DNA from: Adiantum capillus-veneris
Lineage: Eukaryota; Streptophyta; Polypodiopsida; Polypodiales; Pteridaceae
DNA: 64,000 nt
Direction: 5' to 3'
Assembly (NCBI GenBank): GCA_014529385.2
Contig: CM043958.1
Span: 82,949,525-83,013,524 of the forward strand
In this document: in pieces, positions 50,749-60,361 of the stretch
Position numbering within the stretch: position 1 is the stretch's first letter
Layout: each line of letters begins with the position of its first letter
Made by a program: the position numbers and the translations under genes
Notes under the pieces: model-generated
Told to the model about the DNA's origin: nothing
The model's input: the letters and a program-made list of their open reading frames with translations, nothing else
Database searches by the model: none

Positions 50749-52335
50749 TGTCATAATAATCAATATCTAATTCTCCTAAATGATTTTCTCATATTAAACT
50801 GATCATTTAATGTGGGGAAGGCCAGGGGAGAAAAAGCTAGAATATTGGTTAAGCTAGCAGACCGGCCACAGTAGGGATCCAAAGGAGGGAAAATAGGGAT
50901 CCAAAGGGGGGGCCATCTGCAAAAGAGCCATGTGCAACAATGGGCTAAAAAGACCCTAAGGTTCAGCCCATTAAGACTTTCAAAATGCTAAGGTTCCAAA
51001 ATTCAAAGGTTGTGTCCAAAGGTCAACCCTAGGGAAAATTGGATGCTTTGTGTGTGCCCTAAAAGTCTTTGCACATCCCTACATGGGAGGGGGCGAGCCC
51101 TAAAGGTAGGGGATGAGAGAGAAAGCCACACACACACACACACAGGCTCCCTTTACACAAAGGGAATGAGGGACACATGTCAACTCCCTAGGCCAGATGC
51201 CCACAAGGTGTGCCCAATTCCTATTGGAAGACCCTTGAAGTGGACCAATGAGAATTAAGCTAGAGTAAATCTAGTTTAATTAATTTAAAAACATTTAATA
51301 ATAGAAAGCAATGAGAATTAAGTCTCCTAGAAGACTATTGGGCAGTCTCCCAAGGGGTCCAATGAGCATTCAAGAGCCCAATGGCTTGCCTGATTCCTAT
51401 TGGCCAGGAGGCAAAGGGGTCCAATGAGAGTTTAGTTTAATTATTTAATTACCTAAAGCTCTCACAAAAGGGGAAAGGGGGACACATGTCAGAAGGCTAT
51501 CACTTATGCTGCTTAACACCCATTGGCTTGACTTGGGGAGGTCCAATGAGGCAAAAGCCAGACCAATTTAGCAGGAAGGGCTCGCCCAAGAGAGAGAGAG
51601 AGAGGGGGCTGATTTTTGCTTGGCATTGACACACACACACACTCACACTTGACCATGTGTGAAGAAAGAATACTCTATCTCCTCCCAAGCTTTAATGGAG
51701 AGCTCATCACCTACTCCAAGCTTGTGAGATAGAAGCCTACATCAACACTCTCTTGGCATGTGGATGCAAATCCAACCAAGAGCTAAGCTTCCATGCATGC
51801 TCATCTTCTCTACCAAGCTAAGCTATGCTAATATGAGTGATTATGTGAGGAGATGTACATCTTTCTCGTAAGATACTCCTTCTTCCTCTCAATCTACTCT
51901 CATACCCTGCTAGCTCTCACCATCTTCGAAGGTGTGTGAGGTCTTGGGTCTGAGAACGGGGATAATTCAAGTTGTGTTTGATTAAGTGTTTTGCTTAGTG
52001 CATGAAGCTTCCCTCTTCATTGCACTAGCTAGTCTTGAAGGAACACAAAGAATTGTATTGTACAATGTCTCTCTTGATGGGAGAAACCATAATACAAAGC
52101 CTTTTGGAGGGGGGACCGGCTCCATGCAAATCCGGTCCTCAACTGTTTTCAATAGCTTAATTTCTCTCTCTTTTGAAAGTATTGTCGATGCTATCTAACT
52201 AGGTGTTATGCTTTTTGTTGCTCTCTCCACCCAAGCACTCTTGTAATTCTCATTAGGAATCTATTCTAATGAAATGCCCACTATGTTCATGCTAATTTCC
52301 GCTACACATAAGTTATTAGGCCATTAAATGTGACA
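50749..52335 (+). repeat. 5' LTR of element D
   Basis: 1,587 bp, TGTCATAATAATC to AATGTGACA. It includes a short CA array near 51127 and a GA array near 51590. Copies of the predicted peptides at 51010 and 51986 recur in the 3' LTR and are not genes. Confidence 0.95.
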
Positions 52336-52336
52336 T

Positions 52337-52351
52337 TGGTATCAGAGCACA
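52337..52351 (+). other. Primer-binding site of element D, tRNA-Met
   Basis: TGGTATCAGAGCAC starts two bases after the LTR end, an exact match to the plant initiator tRNA-Met primer site. Confidence 0.92.
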
Positions 52352-52767
52352 AGGTTTCTCTTTTCTTGCTCAAGAAGGGAGGTCCTCAAGCTAGCTACAA
52401 ATGGTTGGTATTATTAATTGCATGTGATTAAGTAGAATAGGGATTTTTCAGCCTTGCAGTGCGCCTGCCTTCGTGCAGTTAACGGGGCATCACCGTCAAG
52501 AGCTATGGTCTTAATAGTGGAGTCCTACGAGGCTTGCCTACGGCTTAACCACTATTGAGCTATTAGAAGCTTGACAGGAGCCGGTGCTGTTTTGGTGTTG
52601 AAAGACCCTCTCTTCTATTCCTTGCAATTAATGGTATTCGAGCCGCGGGTACATTAGCTTGAGTGCTTTTTCTAAAGGGGTAAAGAGGAGTAGCAACTAG
52701 GGCTTGAAGTGCCAAAGTACACCTAAAAAGTTTACACCTAAAAAGTTTACACCTAAAAGTTGTTAGA

Positions 52768-55149
52768 ATGGCTGACAATAGTAAAGAGAGTGAAATTAAT
52801 GTTGATAACTTTGATTTTGCTCATGAGCAAGCTACTAATGATGCTTCAATGCTTGTTAACTATCTTGTTTCTAGGCTTCAACAAGCCATGGGCAATCCAT
52901 CTCTCCAAAGTGAAGTGCAACGGCAGCTCCGTGCTCACAGGATTCTCCAAGCTCATCACCATGACGAGAGAACACCTAGGAAGCCTCCTTGTGAGACTAC
53001 CAAAAGAGGTCTCTCTCCGATTCGGGAAGAAGAAGAGAATCCATATGAAGGGCTCAAGAATTTACTTCTTGATGATGCATCTCCTTCCCAAAGGAGAACT
53101 CAAGAGCCTCCACCGAAGGAACGAGAAAGAAGCGAGTCTCCCGCCACCTCGGCGGAGATGGCTCCACGAAGACGGCGGGCTAAACGCTCTCCATCACCAC
53201 CAAAGCGGAGAAGACCATCACACTCTTCTCCACGCCATAATTCAAAGAGGGATGATAAAAAGCAAGATAAGAAAAAGGCTAGAAAGAGGACACCCTCTTC
53301 TCCATCTTCTTCATCCTCTTCCTCTTATGAAAACTATGGTGAAGATGACAAAGATCAAGACAAGAAAAAGGCGAGAAAGAGGTCACCCTCTTCTCCAACT
53401 TCTTCAAATTCTTCACCCTCCGAAGAAAGTGATGGTGCAACCTTTGAACCATCAAAAAGAAGAGGCCATAGGAAATCCTATGCCGCATGGAAGAGGTCGT
53501 CCAAGTTGAACAAATTCAAAGAGGGAGGGAAGAGCATCTCTTTCCTTACCTATGATGGTACCTTTGGTGCTACGGACAAAGTCTTGGCCTTTATCCAGCA
53601 ATTTGATGCGGTGTTTGGAGATGAGGGCTTCACGGAGTCCTCTAAGCTACGCCATGTAGCTATGCACTTTCAAAAGTCCGCCAGACAATGGTGGTCTAGC
53701 CTACGAGCCAATGGTGAAGCTCCACAAACATGGAAGGCTTTAAGAGCTTCCATTATGAAGAAATTTTTGGCCACCGATGCCAAAGACAAAGTACTCACTG
53801 AATGGCGAAGCTTAAAGCTCTCTCCCAATGAATCCATCCACAAATATGTAGACAAGTTTTGGGACCTACAACTCAAAGCCACTGTCTTCAAAAGGTTGGA
53901 TTTTGGAGAGCAAAAGCAACAATTTTGTGCGGGCTTAACCGAAGAAATGGTGGAGTATGTCAACTCCCAAAGACCACGTACCATATCGGCGGTAATACAC
54001 CACACTATGGTCGCCTCTCGAATCAATTTCCAAATGGGGGTAAAAAGAAATAATAAGCCCCCGGAAAACAAGGGTTCCAATGAGCCTAAGGGGAAGGACA
54101 ATGTCCAAAAGTCTCCTAAGGGCAACTCCAACAAAGCTAAAGAGAAGGGAGTTTACAAAGGTAAGAATAAACTCTCTCCTGAAGAGCTTGAGCGTTACCG
54201 TAAGGATAACCGGTGTTTAAAGTGTGACGAACAAGGGCATGCGTACCGCGCTTGTCCCCAAAAGAACAACCGCCAAGATCCTCCTAGAGCTTCCTTGGTT
54301 GAAATCCAAGAGGAGGAGACTCACCAAACTTACCACAAAGGATCTCCTCTATTCCATGCTTGGGGAAAGGTAAGAGAACATGATGCTTTTATTCTCTTTG
54401 ACCCTGGTTCTACTCACAGTTTTATATCTATAGAGTTGGCCACCAAGCTAGGAATACAATCCTACAAGATGGGAGATGTCCTACCCGCAGACATTGCCTT
54501 CAAGGGGCAAGAAGCTTCAGTCACTCCCTTAATTGGGAAATTGAGGCTTCATGTCCAAGGCTATGTGGACAAAGAGGACTTCTTTATCTCTCCTCTCAAG
54601 CATGAGGATGTGATCCTAGGGGCACCATGGTTTGACCGCCTGGCTGCCGATGTTAAATTTCCTGAAAGGAGAATCTCCTTTAAGTTCAGGGAAAAAGACA
54701 TGTATATAGATGCTAACGAAATGGGTAACACCATCCCCATTGTACATACACCAGCTTTCAATAAGTCAATAAAGAGCTCTATTTCCGTGTACATGATTTT
54801 TGTTAAAGATTCTCAAAATGAACCTAATGCTTTAACAAAAGAAAATAAAAGCAAGCAAAAGGAATTAGAGTTATCCAATTTTCTCAAGGGGTTTCAAGAT
54901 GTTTTTATTGACGACATCCCTTGTGAGCTACCTCCTAAACGAGGTAATGATGACCATGCAATTGAACTTCTTCCAGGAAGTTCACCGGCTAATAAACCTC
55001 CTTATAGAGTTTCTCAAGCTCAACAAGAGGAGATTATGCGGCAAGTGCATGAGTTAGTTGAGAAGGGTATGGTTCACCGGCTAATAAACCTCCTTATAGA
55101 GTTTCTCAAGCTCAACAAGAGGAGATTATGCGGCAAGTGCACGAGTTAG
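52768..55149 (+). CDS. Element D gag and protease, 5' part of the polyprotein
   Basis: 793 codons from MADNSKESEINVDNFDFAHE; the start is supported by the matching start in element C. Residues about 100-250 are an RS/KR-rich tract with two similar units (QDKKKARKRTPSSPSSSSSS; QDKKKARKRSPSSPTSSNSS). The gag body covers about 260-440 (KVLAFIQQFDAVFGDEGF; FQKSARQWWSSLRA). The CCHC knuckle is C483, C486, H491, C496. The protease Asp is D545 in LFDPGST. The frame ends just into RT because the 92-bp duplication shifts it; the last 24 or so codons are out of frame. The leader between the primer site and the ATG (52352-52767) has no gene. Apart from the duplication nothing looks damaged. Confidence 0.93.
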   Translation: MADNSKESEINVDNFDFAHEQATNDASMLVNYLVSRLQQAMGNPSLQSEVQRQLRAHRILQAHHHDERTPRKPPCETTKRGLSPIREEEENPYEGLKNLLLDDASPSQRRTQEPPPKERERSESPATSAEMAPRRRRAKRSPSPPKRRRPSHSSPRHNSKRDDKKQDKKKARKRTPSSPSSSSSSSYENYGEDDKDQDKKKARKRSPSSPTSSNSSPSEESDGATFEPSKRRGHRKSYAAWKRSSKLNKFKEGGKSISFLTYDGTFGATDKVLAFIQQFDAVFGDEGFTESSKLRHVAMHFQKSARQWWSSLRANGEAPQTWKALRASIMKKFLATDAKDKVLTEWRSLKLSPNESIHKYVDKFWDLQLKATVFKRLDFGEQKQQFCAGLTEEMVEYVNSQRPRTISAVIHHTMVASRINFQMGVKRNNKPPENKGSNEPKGKDNVQKSPKGNSNKAKEKGVYKGKNKLSPEELERYRKDNRCLKCDEQGHAYRACPQKNNRQDPPRASLVEIQEEETHQTYHKGSPLFHAWGKVREHDAFILFDPGSTHSFISIELATKLGIQSYKMGDVLPADIAFKGQEASVTPLIGKLRLHVQGYVDKEDFFISPLKHEDVILGAPWFDRLAADVKFPERRISFKFREKDMYIDANEMGNTIPIVHTPAFNKSIKSSISVYMIFVKDSQNEPNALTKENKSKQKELELSNFLKGFQDVFIDDIPCELPPKRGNDDHAIELLPGSSPANKPPYRVSQAQQEEIMRQVHELVEKGMVHRLINLLIEFLKLNKRRLCGKCTS

Positions 55150-55163
55150 TTGAGAAGGGTATG
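54980..55163 (+). repeat. 92-bp tandem duplication at the protease-RT junction
   Basis: Copies at 54980-55071 and 55072-55163 differ at one position (T at 55050, C at 55142). GTT follows both copies. Because 92 is not a multiple of three, the reading frame shifts between protease and RT. Confidence 0.96.
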
Positions 55164-57812
55164 GTTAGGCCAAGCTCATCTCCATTTTGCTCACCTGTGC
55201 TATTAGTGCAAAAGAAAGATGGCACATATCGTATGTGTGTCGACTATAGAGCACTAAATAGGATCACTATCAAGAATAGGTTTCCCGTTCCACGGGTAGA
55301 AGACCTATTTGATAAGCTACAAGGATCGACCTACTTCAGTAGGATTGACCTAAAAAGTGGCTATCATCAAATAAGGATAGTTGATCAAGACATTGTAAAG
55401 ACCGCATTTCGTACTACATTTGGTCTTTACGAATACATTGTCATGCCTTTTGGCTTGACCAATGCACCAACCACATTCAACCGCTTGATGGAGAAGCTGT
55501 TCAGGCCTCATCGAACCTTCACTGGAGTGTTCTTTGATGATATTATCATCTACTCTAATTCATTGGAGGAACACAAGCAACACCTCCAGGTAATATTTCA
55601 AGAATTAAGAGAGAATAAACTTTACGTTAATCGAAAGAAAAGTGAATTTTTCTTACAAGAGATTCAGTATTTAGGTCACATTATCTCTCAAGATGGCATC
55701 CAAATGGATCCATCCAAGTTAGAGGTAATAAAAGGATGGCCTAAACCAAGGAATCTTCATGAACTAAGAAGCTTCATAGGTATGTGTGCATACTATAGAC
55801 GCTTCATAGAAAAGTTCTCACAAATTGCGGGACCATTACATGACCTAACAAAGAAAAGCGTTAGGTATACATGGTCTGTTAAGGAGAACAATGCTTTCGA
55901 AAAGCTTAAAGAAAAGCTTATCTCTCAACCTGTGCTTACACTACCGGATCTCTCAAAACCATTTGAGGTCCAATGTGATGCCTCTGGTGATTGCCTTGGA
56001 GCTGTTTTGCTCCAAGAAGGGCACGCCATAGGCTATGAGAGTCGAAGGCTCGACCCTGTTGAGCAAGCTCTAGGCATATACGAAAAGGAACTCCTTGTAG
56101 TTCTACATGCCTTAGACTCATGGAAGCACTATTTATTGGGGACTCCTTTCATTCTGCGAATGGATCACCAAAGTCATAAGTACTTCATGACGCAGACCAA
56201 GCTCTCCGACAAACAAATGAGGTGGGCAAATTTCCTTTCGCAATTTCATTTTCATATTGCTCACATTGCTGGCAAGCATAATCAAGTAGCTGATGCACTC
56301 TCAAGACGGCCGAGAGTGAATGCGGTTTCCATAGCAACTCACAATGATCTATCTTCAATGATAGATGAGTATGCTATTGATCCCGATTTTAGAGATGTGA
56401 TTTCAGCCCTTGCATTAGGGAAGAAAGAAGAACCATTTACTTTACAAGATGGTTATCTTCTCTATGGAAATAGACTATGCGTTACTAACTCCCTGCGTGA
56501 GAAAGTAATGTATGAATCTCATGCTCCCCCGTATGCGGGGCATAGAGGGATTCAGTCTACCTTAAAGGGAATTGAAACATATTTCTATTGGCCTACCATG
56601 AAAGTGAACATACAAGAGTATGTTTCCAAATGTGTGGTATGTCAAAAGACAAAATTTGATAGAGGGAAGCAACCTGGATTGCTTCAACCCTTGCCAATCC
56701 CTAATTCACCATGGGAGAGCATATCCATGGATTTTATCTTTGGATTGCCTAAGTCTATCCATGGGAATACGGGAATATGGACGATAGTAGACAGGTTCAG
56801 TAAACAAGCTCATTTTATACCTGTCAAAAAGACTATCAAAGCCCATCAAATGGCAACCCTCTTCATTTCACAAATTTTCAAATACCATGGCTTGCCAATG
56901 TCCATAGTGTCGGATAGAGATCCTAGAATGACCAGTAATTTCTGGAAGGGTCTCTTTGAGAATTTAGGAACAAGGCTAAACTTCTCTTCGGCCTATCATC
57001 CACAAACTGATGGCCAAAGTGAAATAGCTAACCTAACCATTCTCGATCTACTAAAAGCCTATGTAACGGAAGTAGATCAAAGATCCCAATGGGAGAAGTA
57101 CTTACCCTTAGTGGAGTATGCTTACAATAACACTGTACATACTTTCACGGGAAAAGCACCTTTCGAGGTAATTGAGGGAAGATCAAAAAGTCCCTTGCTA
57201 CTTAAGGTACATGGGAAGATCTTCGCTACAGATGAGTATAGCCGAGACCTACAAGAATCTTTTCAAAAAATTAAGGATGCTATCTCTATCTCACAGCAAA
57301 GGCAAAAGGCTGCTGTTGACAAGCACAGAAGAGCCCAAGCCTTTAAAGAAAATGATTGGGTCTTGTTAATGTTTCCCAAGGCTCGATTGAGGCACACGAC
57401 GGGCAAGAATCCTACGGGCCACCAAAAGTACTATGCTAAACTAGCAAAAAGGTACTATGGTCCCTTTCAGATTCTTAGGCCAATCAATGAGATGGCCTAT
57501 CAACTCAAGTTGCCCAATCATTGGCTCATACACAATGCTTTTCATGTGAGCCTATTAAAGCCTTACAAAGGAGATCCATCTCAAGAACCAACTATTGAAG
57601 ACCCACAGGAGATCGAGGACCAAGAAGAGGTGCTGCAGCCCGAGTCCATTCTCCGACATATTGAAGACAAGGTACTAAGAGGCGGTAAGACTATCCAACG
57701 ATATCTTATTAAGTTTAAGAATTATCCTTTTGAAGATGCTAGATGGATGCAAGGCATACAATTAAAGGATAACCTAAACCTTGTCAATGCTTACAATGCT
57801 TCCCAAGAGTAA
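55128..57812 (+). CDS. Element D RT, RNase H, integrase and chromodomain
   Basis: 894 codons open from 55128 (MRQVHELVEKGMVRP); this Met is internal to the ancestral polyprotein. RT: YRMCVDYRALNRITIKNRFP, FSRIDLKSGYHQIRI and active site F135-F136-D137-D138. RNase H: D284 in QCDASGD, YEKELLVVLHAL, RMDHQS and VADALSRRP. Integrase: HHCC zinc motif (HAPPYAGHRG near 464 to CVVCQ near 502) and catalytic triad D535, D596, E632 with the expected 35 residues between the last two. C-terminus (about 841-888): ILRHIEDKVL, then TIQRYLIKFKNYPFEDARWM, the chromodomain pattern of chromoviruses, which steers integration toward particular chromatin. All catalytic residues are present. Confidence 0.95.
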   Translation: MRQVHELVEKGMVRPSSSPFCSPVLLVQKKDGTYRMCVDYRALNRITIKNRFPVPRVEDLFDKLQGSTYFSRIDLKSGYHQIRIVDQDIVKTAFRTTFGLYEYIVMPFGLTNAPTTFNRLMEKLFRPHRTFTGVFFDDIIIYSNSLEEHKQHLQVIFQELRENKLYVNRKKSEFFLQEIQYLGHIISQDGIQMDPSKLEVIKGWPKPRNLHELRSFIGMCAYYRRFIEKFSQIAGPLHDLTKKSVRYTWSVKENNAFEKLKEKLISQPVLTLPDLSKPFEVQCDASGDCLGAVLLQEGHAIGYESRRLDPVEQALGIYEKELLVVLHALDSWKHYLLGTPFILRMDHQSHKYFMTQTKLSDKQMRWANFLSQFHFHIAHIAGKHNQVADALSRRPRVNAVSIATHNDLSSMIDEYAIDPDFRDVISALALGKKEEPFTLQDGYLLYGNRLCVTNSLREKVMYESHAPPYAGHRGIQSTLKGIETYFYWPTMKVNIQEYVSKCVVCQKTKFDRGKQPGLLQPLPIPNSPWESISMDFIFGLPKSIHGNTGIWTIVDRFSKQAHFIPVKKTIKAHQMATLFISQIFKYHGLPMSIVSDRDPRMTSNFWKGLFENLGTRLNFSSAYHPQTDGQSEIANLTILDLLKAYVTEVDQRSQWEKYLPLVEYAYNNTVHTFTGKAPFEVIEGRSKSPLLLKVHGKIFATDEYSRDLQESFQKIKDAISISQQRQKAAVDKHRRAQAFKENDWVLLMFPKARLRHTTGKNPTGHQKYYAKLAKRYYGPFQILRPINEMAYQLKLPNHWLIHNAFHVSLLKPYKGDPSQEPTIEDPQEIEDQEEVLQPESILRHIEDKVLRGGKTIQRYLIKFKNYPFEDARWMQGIQLKDNLNLVNAYNASQE

Positions 57813-58139
57813 GCAAATGTACAAAATGTTAAAAATGAACAAAATTTTTGTCTACAAAAATGAAGTAGTATGCATGCTTAGATCAAGTTTGCAGAGACGA
57901 CGTCTCCCAAACACCAAGTAGAGCTTGTCACTCTACTATGGAAGATTGATAGGACTAATGTGCAGACATGCTTGCGGCAGCCTCAGGCTCTCAAGCGCCA
58001 AATGGACTAGTCATCCATTGTGGAATGATGTCGTAGGGTAACATAGGGATCCTCTACCCTCTAAGAAGAGGACTCATGAACATGCTTTATCTTCTCTACA
58101 CCATAGTCGAGGACGACTATGATTTCAAGAGAGAGGTAA
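57813..58139 (+). other. 3' untranslated stretch and polypurine tract of element D
   Basis: About 330 bases with no gene, ending TTTCAAGAGAGAGGTAA just before the 3' LTR. The same stretch follows pol in element E (twice, because of its duplication). Confidence 0.85.
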
Positions 58140-59732
58140 TGTCATAATAATCAATATCTAATTCTCCTAAATGATTTTCTCATATTAAACTGATCATTTA
58201 ATGTGGGGAAGGCCAGGGGAGAAAAAGCTAGAATATTGGTTAAGCTAGAAGACCGGCCACAGTAGGGATCCAAAGGAGGGAAAATAGGGATCCAAAGGGG
58301 GGGCCATCTGCAAAAGAGCCATGTGCAACAATGGGCTAAAAAGACCCTAAGGTTCAGCCCATTAAGACTTCCAAAATGCTAAGGTTCCAAAATTCAAAGG
58401 TTGTGTCCAAAGGTCAACCCTAGGGAAAATTGGATGCTTTGTGTGTGCCCTAAAAGTCTTTGCACATCCCTACATGGGAGGGGGCGAGCCCTAAAGGTAG
58501 GGGATGAGAGAGAAAGCCACACACACACACACACACAGGCTCCCTTTACACAAAGGGAATGAGGGACACATGTCAACTCCCTAGGCCAGATGCCCACAAG
58601 GTGTGCCCAATTCCTATTGGAAGACTCTTGAAGTGGACCAATGAGAATTAAGCTAGAGTAAATCTAGTTTAATTAATTTAAAAACATTTAATAAAAGAAA
58701 GCAATGAGAATTAAGTCTCCTAGAAGACTATTGGGCAATCTCCCAAGGGGTCCAATGAGCATTCAGGAGCCCAATGGCTTGCCTGATTCCTATTGGCCAG
58801 GAGGCAAAGGGGTCCAATGAGAGTTTAGTTTAATTATTTAATTACCTAAAGCTCTCACAAAAGGGGAAAGGGGGACACATGTCAGAAGGCTATCACTTAT
58901 GCTGCTTAACACCCATTGGCTTGACTTGGGGAGGTCCAATGAGGCAAAAGCCAGACCAATTTAGCAGGAAGGGCTCGCCCAAGAGAGAGAGAGAGAGAGA
59001 GGGGGCTGATTTTTGCTTGGCATTGACACACACACACACTCACACTTGACCATGTGTGAAGAAAGAATACTCTATCTCCTCCCAAGCTTTAATGGAGAGC
59101 TCATCACCTACTCCAAGCTTGTGAGATAGAAGCCTACATCAACACTCTCTTGGCATGTGGATGCAAATCCAACCAAGAGCTAAGCTTCCATGCATGCTCA
59201 TCTTCTCTACCAAGCTAAGCTATGCTAATATGAGTGATTATGTGAGGAGATGTACATCTTTCTCGTAAGATACTCCTTCTTCCTCTCAATCTACTCTCAT
59301 ACCCTGCTAGCTCTCACCATCTTCGAAGGTGTGTGAGGTCTTGGGTCTGAGAACGGGGATAATTCAAGTTGTGTTTGATTAAGTGTTTTGCTTAGTGCAT
59401 GAAGCTTCCCTCTTCATTGCACTAGCTAGTCTTGAAGGAACACAAAGAATTGTATTGTACAATGTCTCTCTTGATGGGAGAAACCATAATACAAAGCCTT
59501 TTGGAGGGGGGACCGGCTCCATGCAAATCCGGTCCTCAACTGTTGTCAATAGCTTAATTTCTCTCTCTTTTGAAAGTATTGTCGATGCTATCTAACTAGG
59601 TGTTATGCTTTTTGTTGCTCTCTCTACCCAAGCACTCTTGTAATTCTCATTAGGAATCTATTCTAATGAAATGCCCACTATGTTCATGCTAATTTCCGCT
59701 ACACATAAGTTATTAGGCCATTAAATGTTACA
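58140..59732 (+). repeat. 3' LTR of element D
   Basis: 1,593 bp, TGTCATAATAATC to AATGTTACA. It is nearly identical to 50749-52335; the last bases differ by one substitution (TGACA versus TTACA). Confidence 0.95.
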
Positions 59733-59737
59733 TCTTG

Positions 59738-60361
59738 CTTCTCATAAATGTTTTCAAAGAACTTTACTTTGTTGATAAGGTACTGTGTTTTTTATGTGAT
59801 AAGGTGTTAGTATTAAGGTTGTAGATCCATAATGCTAGTTCTGTGTAAAGTACAGTAAGTAGTTATGTTAGCTAGTGAGTTGTTGTAGTAGTGTGTTAGT
59901 GTGTAATAGTAGTTGTATTAGTTGTAAGTAGGTAGGTTAGGTGTGTGTGTGCCCGCGCGCACAGCGCGGCCGCGACGACCTTATCCCAAAATAAAAATTA
60001 AAAAAATAAAATTTAAAGGTAGGACTGAGATCGGGAATATCCCCCAGATCCAAGCCCAGACCCAAGCCCAAGCTCACGCTCAGGCTCAGGCCTTAGTCAC
60101 CCTTTAAATTACGTATTTTAGCCTCACACGTAGCTAAAAATTGACCTTTTTGAGGACCAACGGAGCTTCAGATAACCGAACATTATGCTGTAAAGCACAC
60201 CATGACCCTGTGAGTGATACACTCGTTTTGAGCTATCACACACTTTAATCAAAAAATCGATCATTAAAAAACATCAAAAAACGAGTGAAAACGGATGCCT
60301 AAAAAAGGAAGCGATTAACCTTCGAGGTTATACGCCAACGCTTGTAGGGTGCCAAACGCAC
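59738..60361. other. Flank of element D; GC-rich patch and hexamer-like repeats
   Basis: No gene. Short repeats of GTTAGT and GTAGT type at 59860-59950 lead to a GC-rich patch at 59951-59980 that includes GCGGCCGC (59966-59973). A run of degenerate hexamers (CAAGCC, CAGACC, CAGGCT) spans about 60048-60093. It probably belongs to the LTR or leader of the gag-bearing element to the right, but I could not define an LTR end. Confidence 0.4.

Larger units (their letters stand above)
50749..59732 (+). mobile_element. Ty3 chromovirus element D, young and near intact
   Basis: 8,984 bp, with LTRs of 1,587 and 1,593 bp and a perfect 5-bp target duplication TCTTG (50744-50748 and 59733-59737). It has a tRNA-Met primer site, a gag-protease-RT-RNase H-integrase-chromodomain polyprotein and a polypurine tract. 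I count about nine substitutions and two short microsatellite length changes between the LTRs, so it inserted recently relative to everything else here. The only obvious coding defect is a 92-bp tandem duplication at 54980-55163. Confidence 0.96.

Noticed and set aside
51986-52198. 70-codon frame repeated almost unchanged at 59383-59595
   Set aside because: It lies at the same place in both LTRs of element D; similarity follows from LTR identity.
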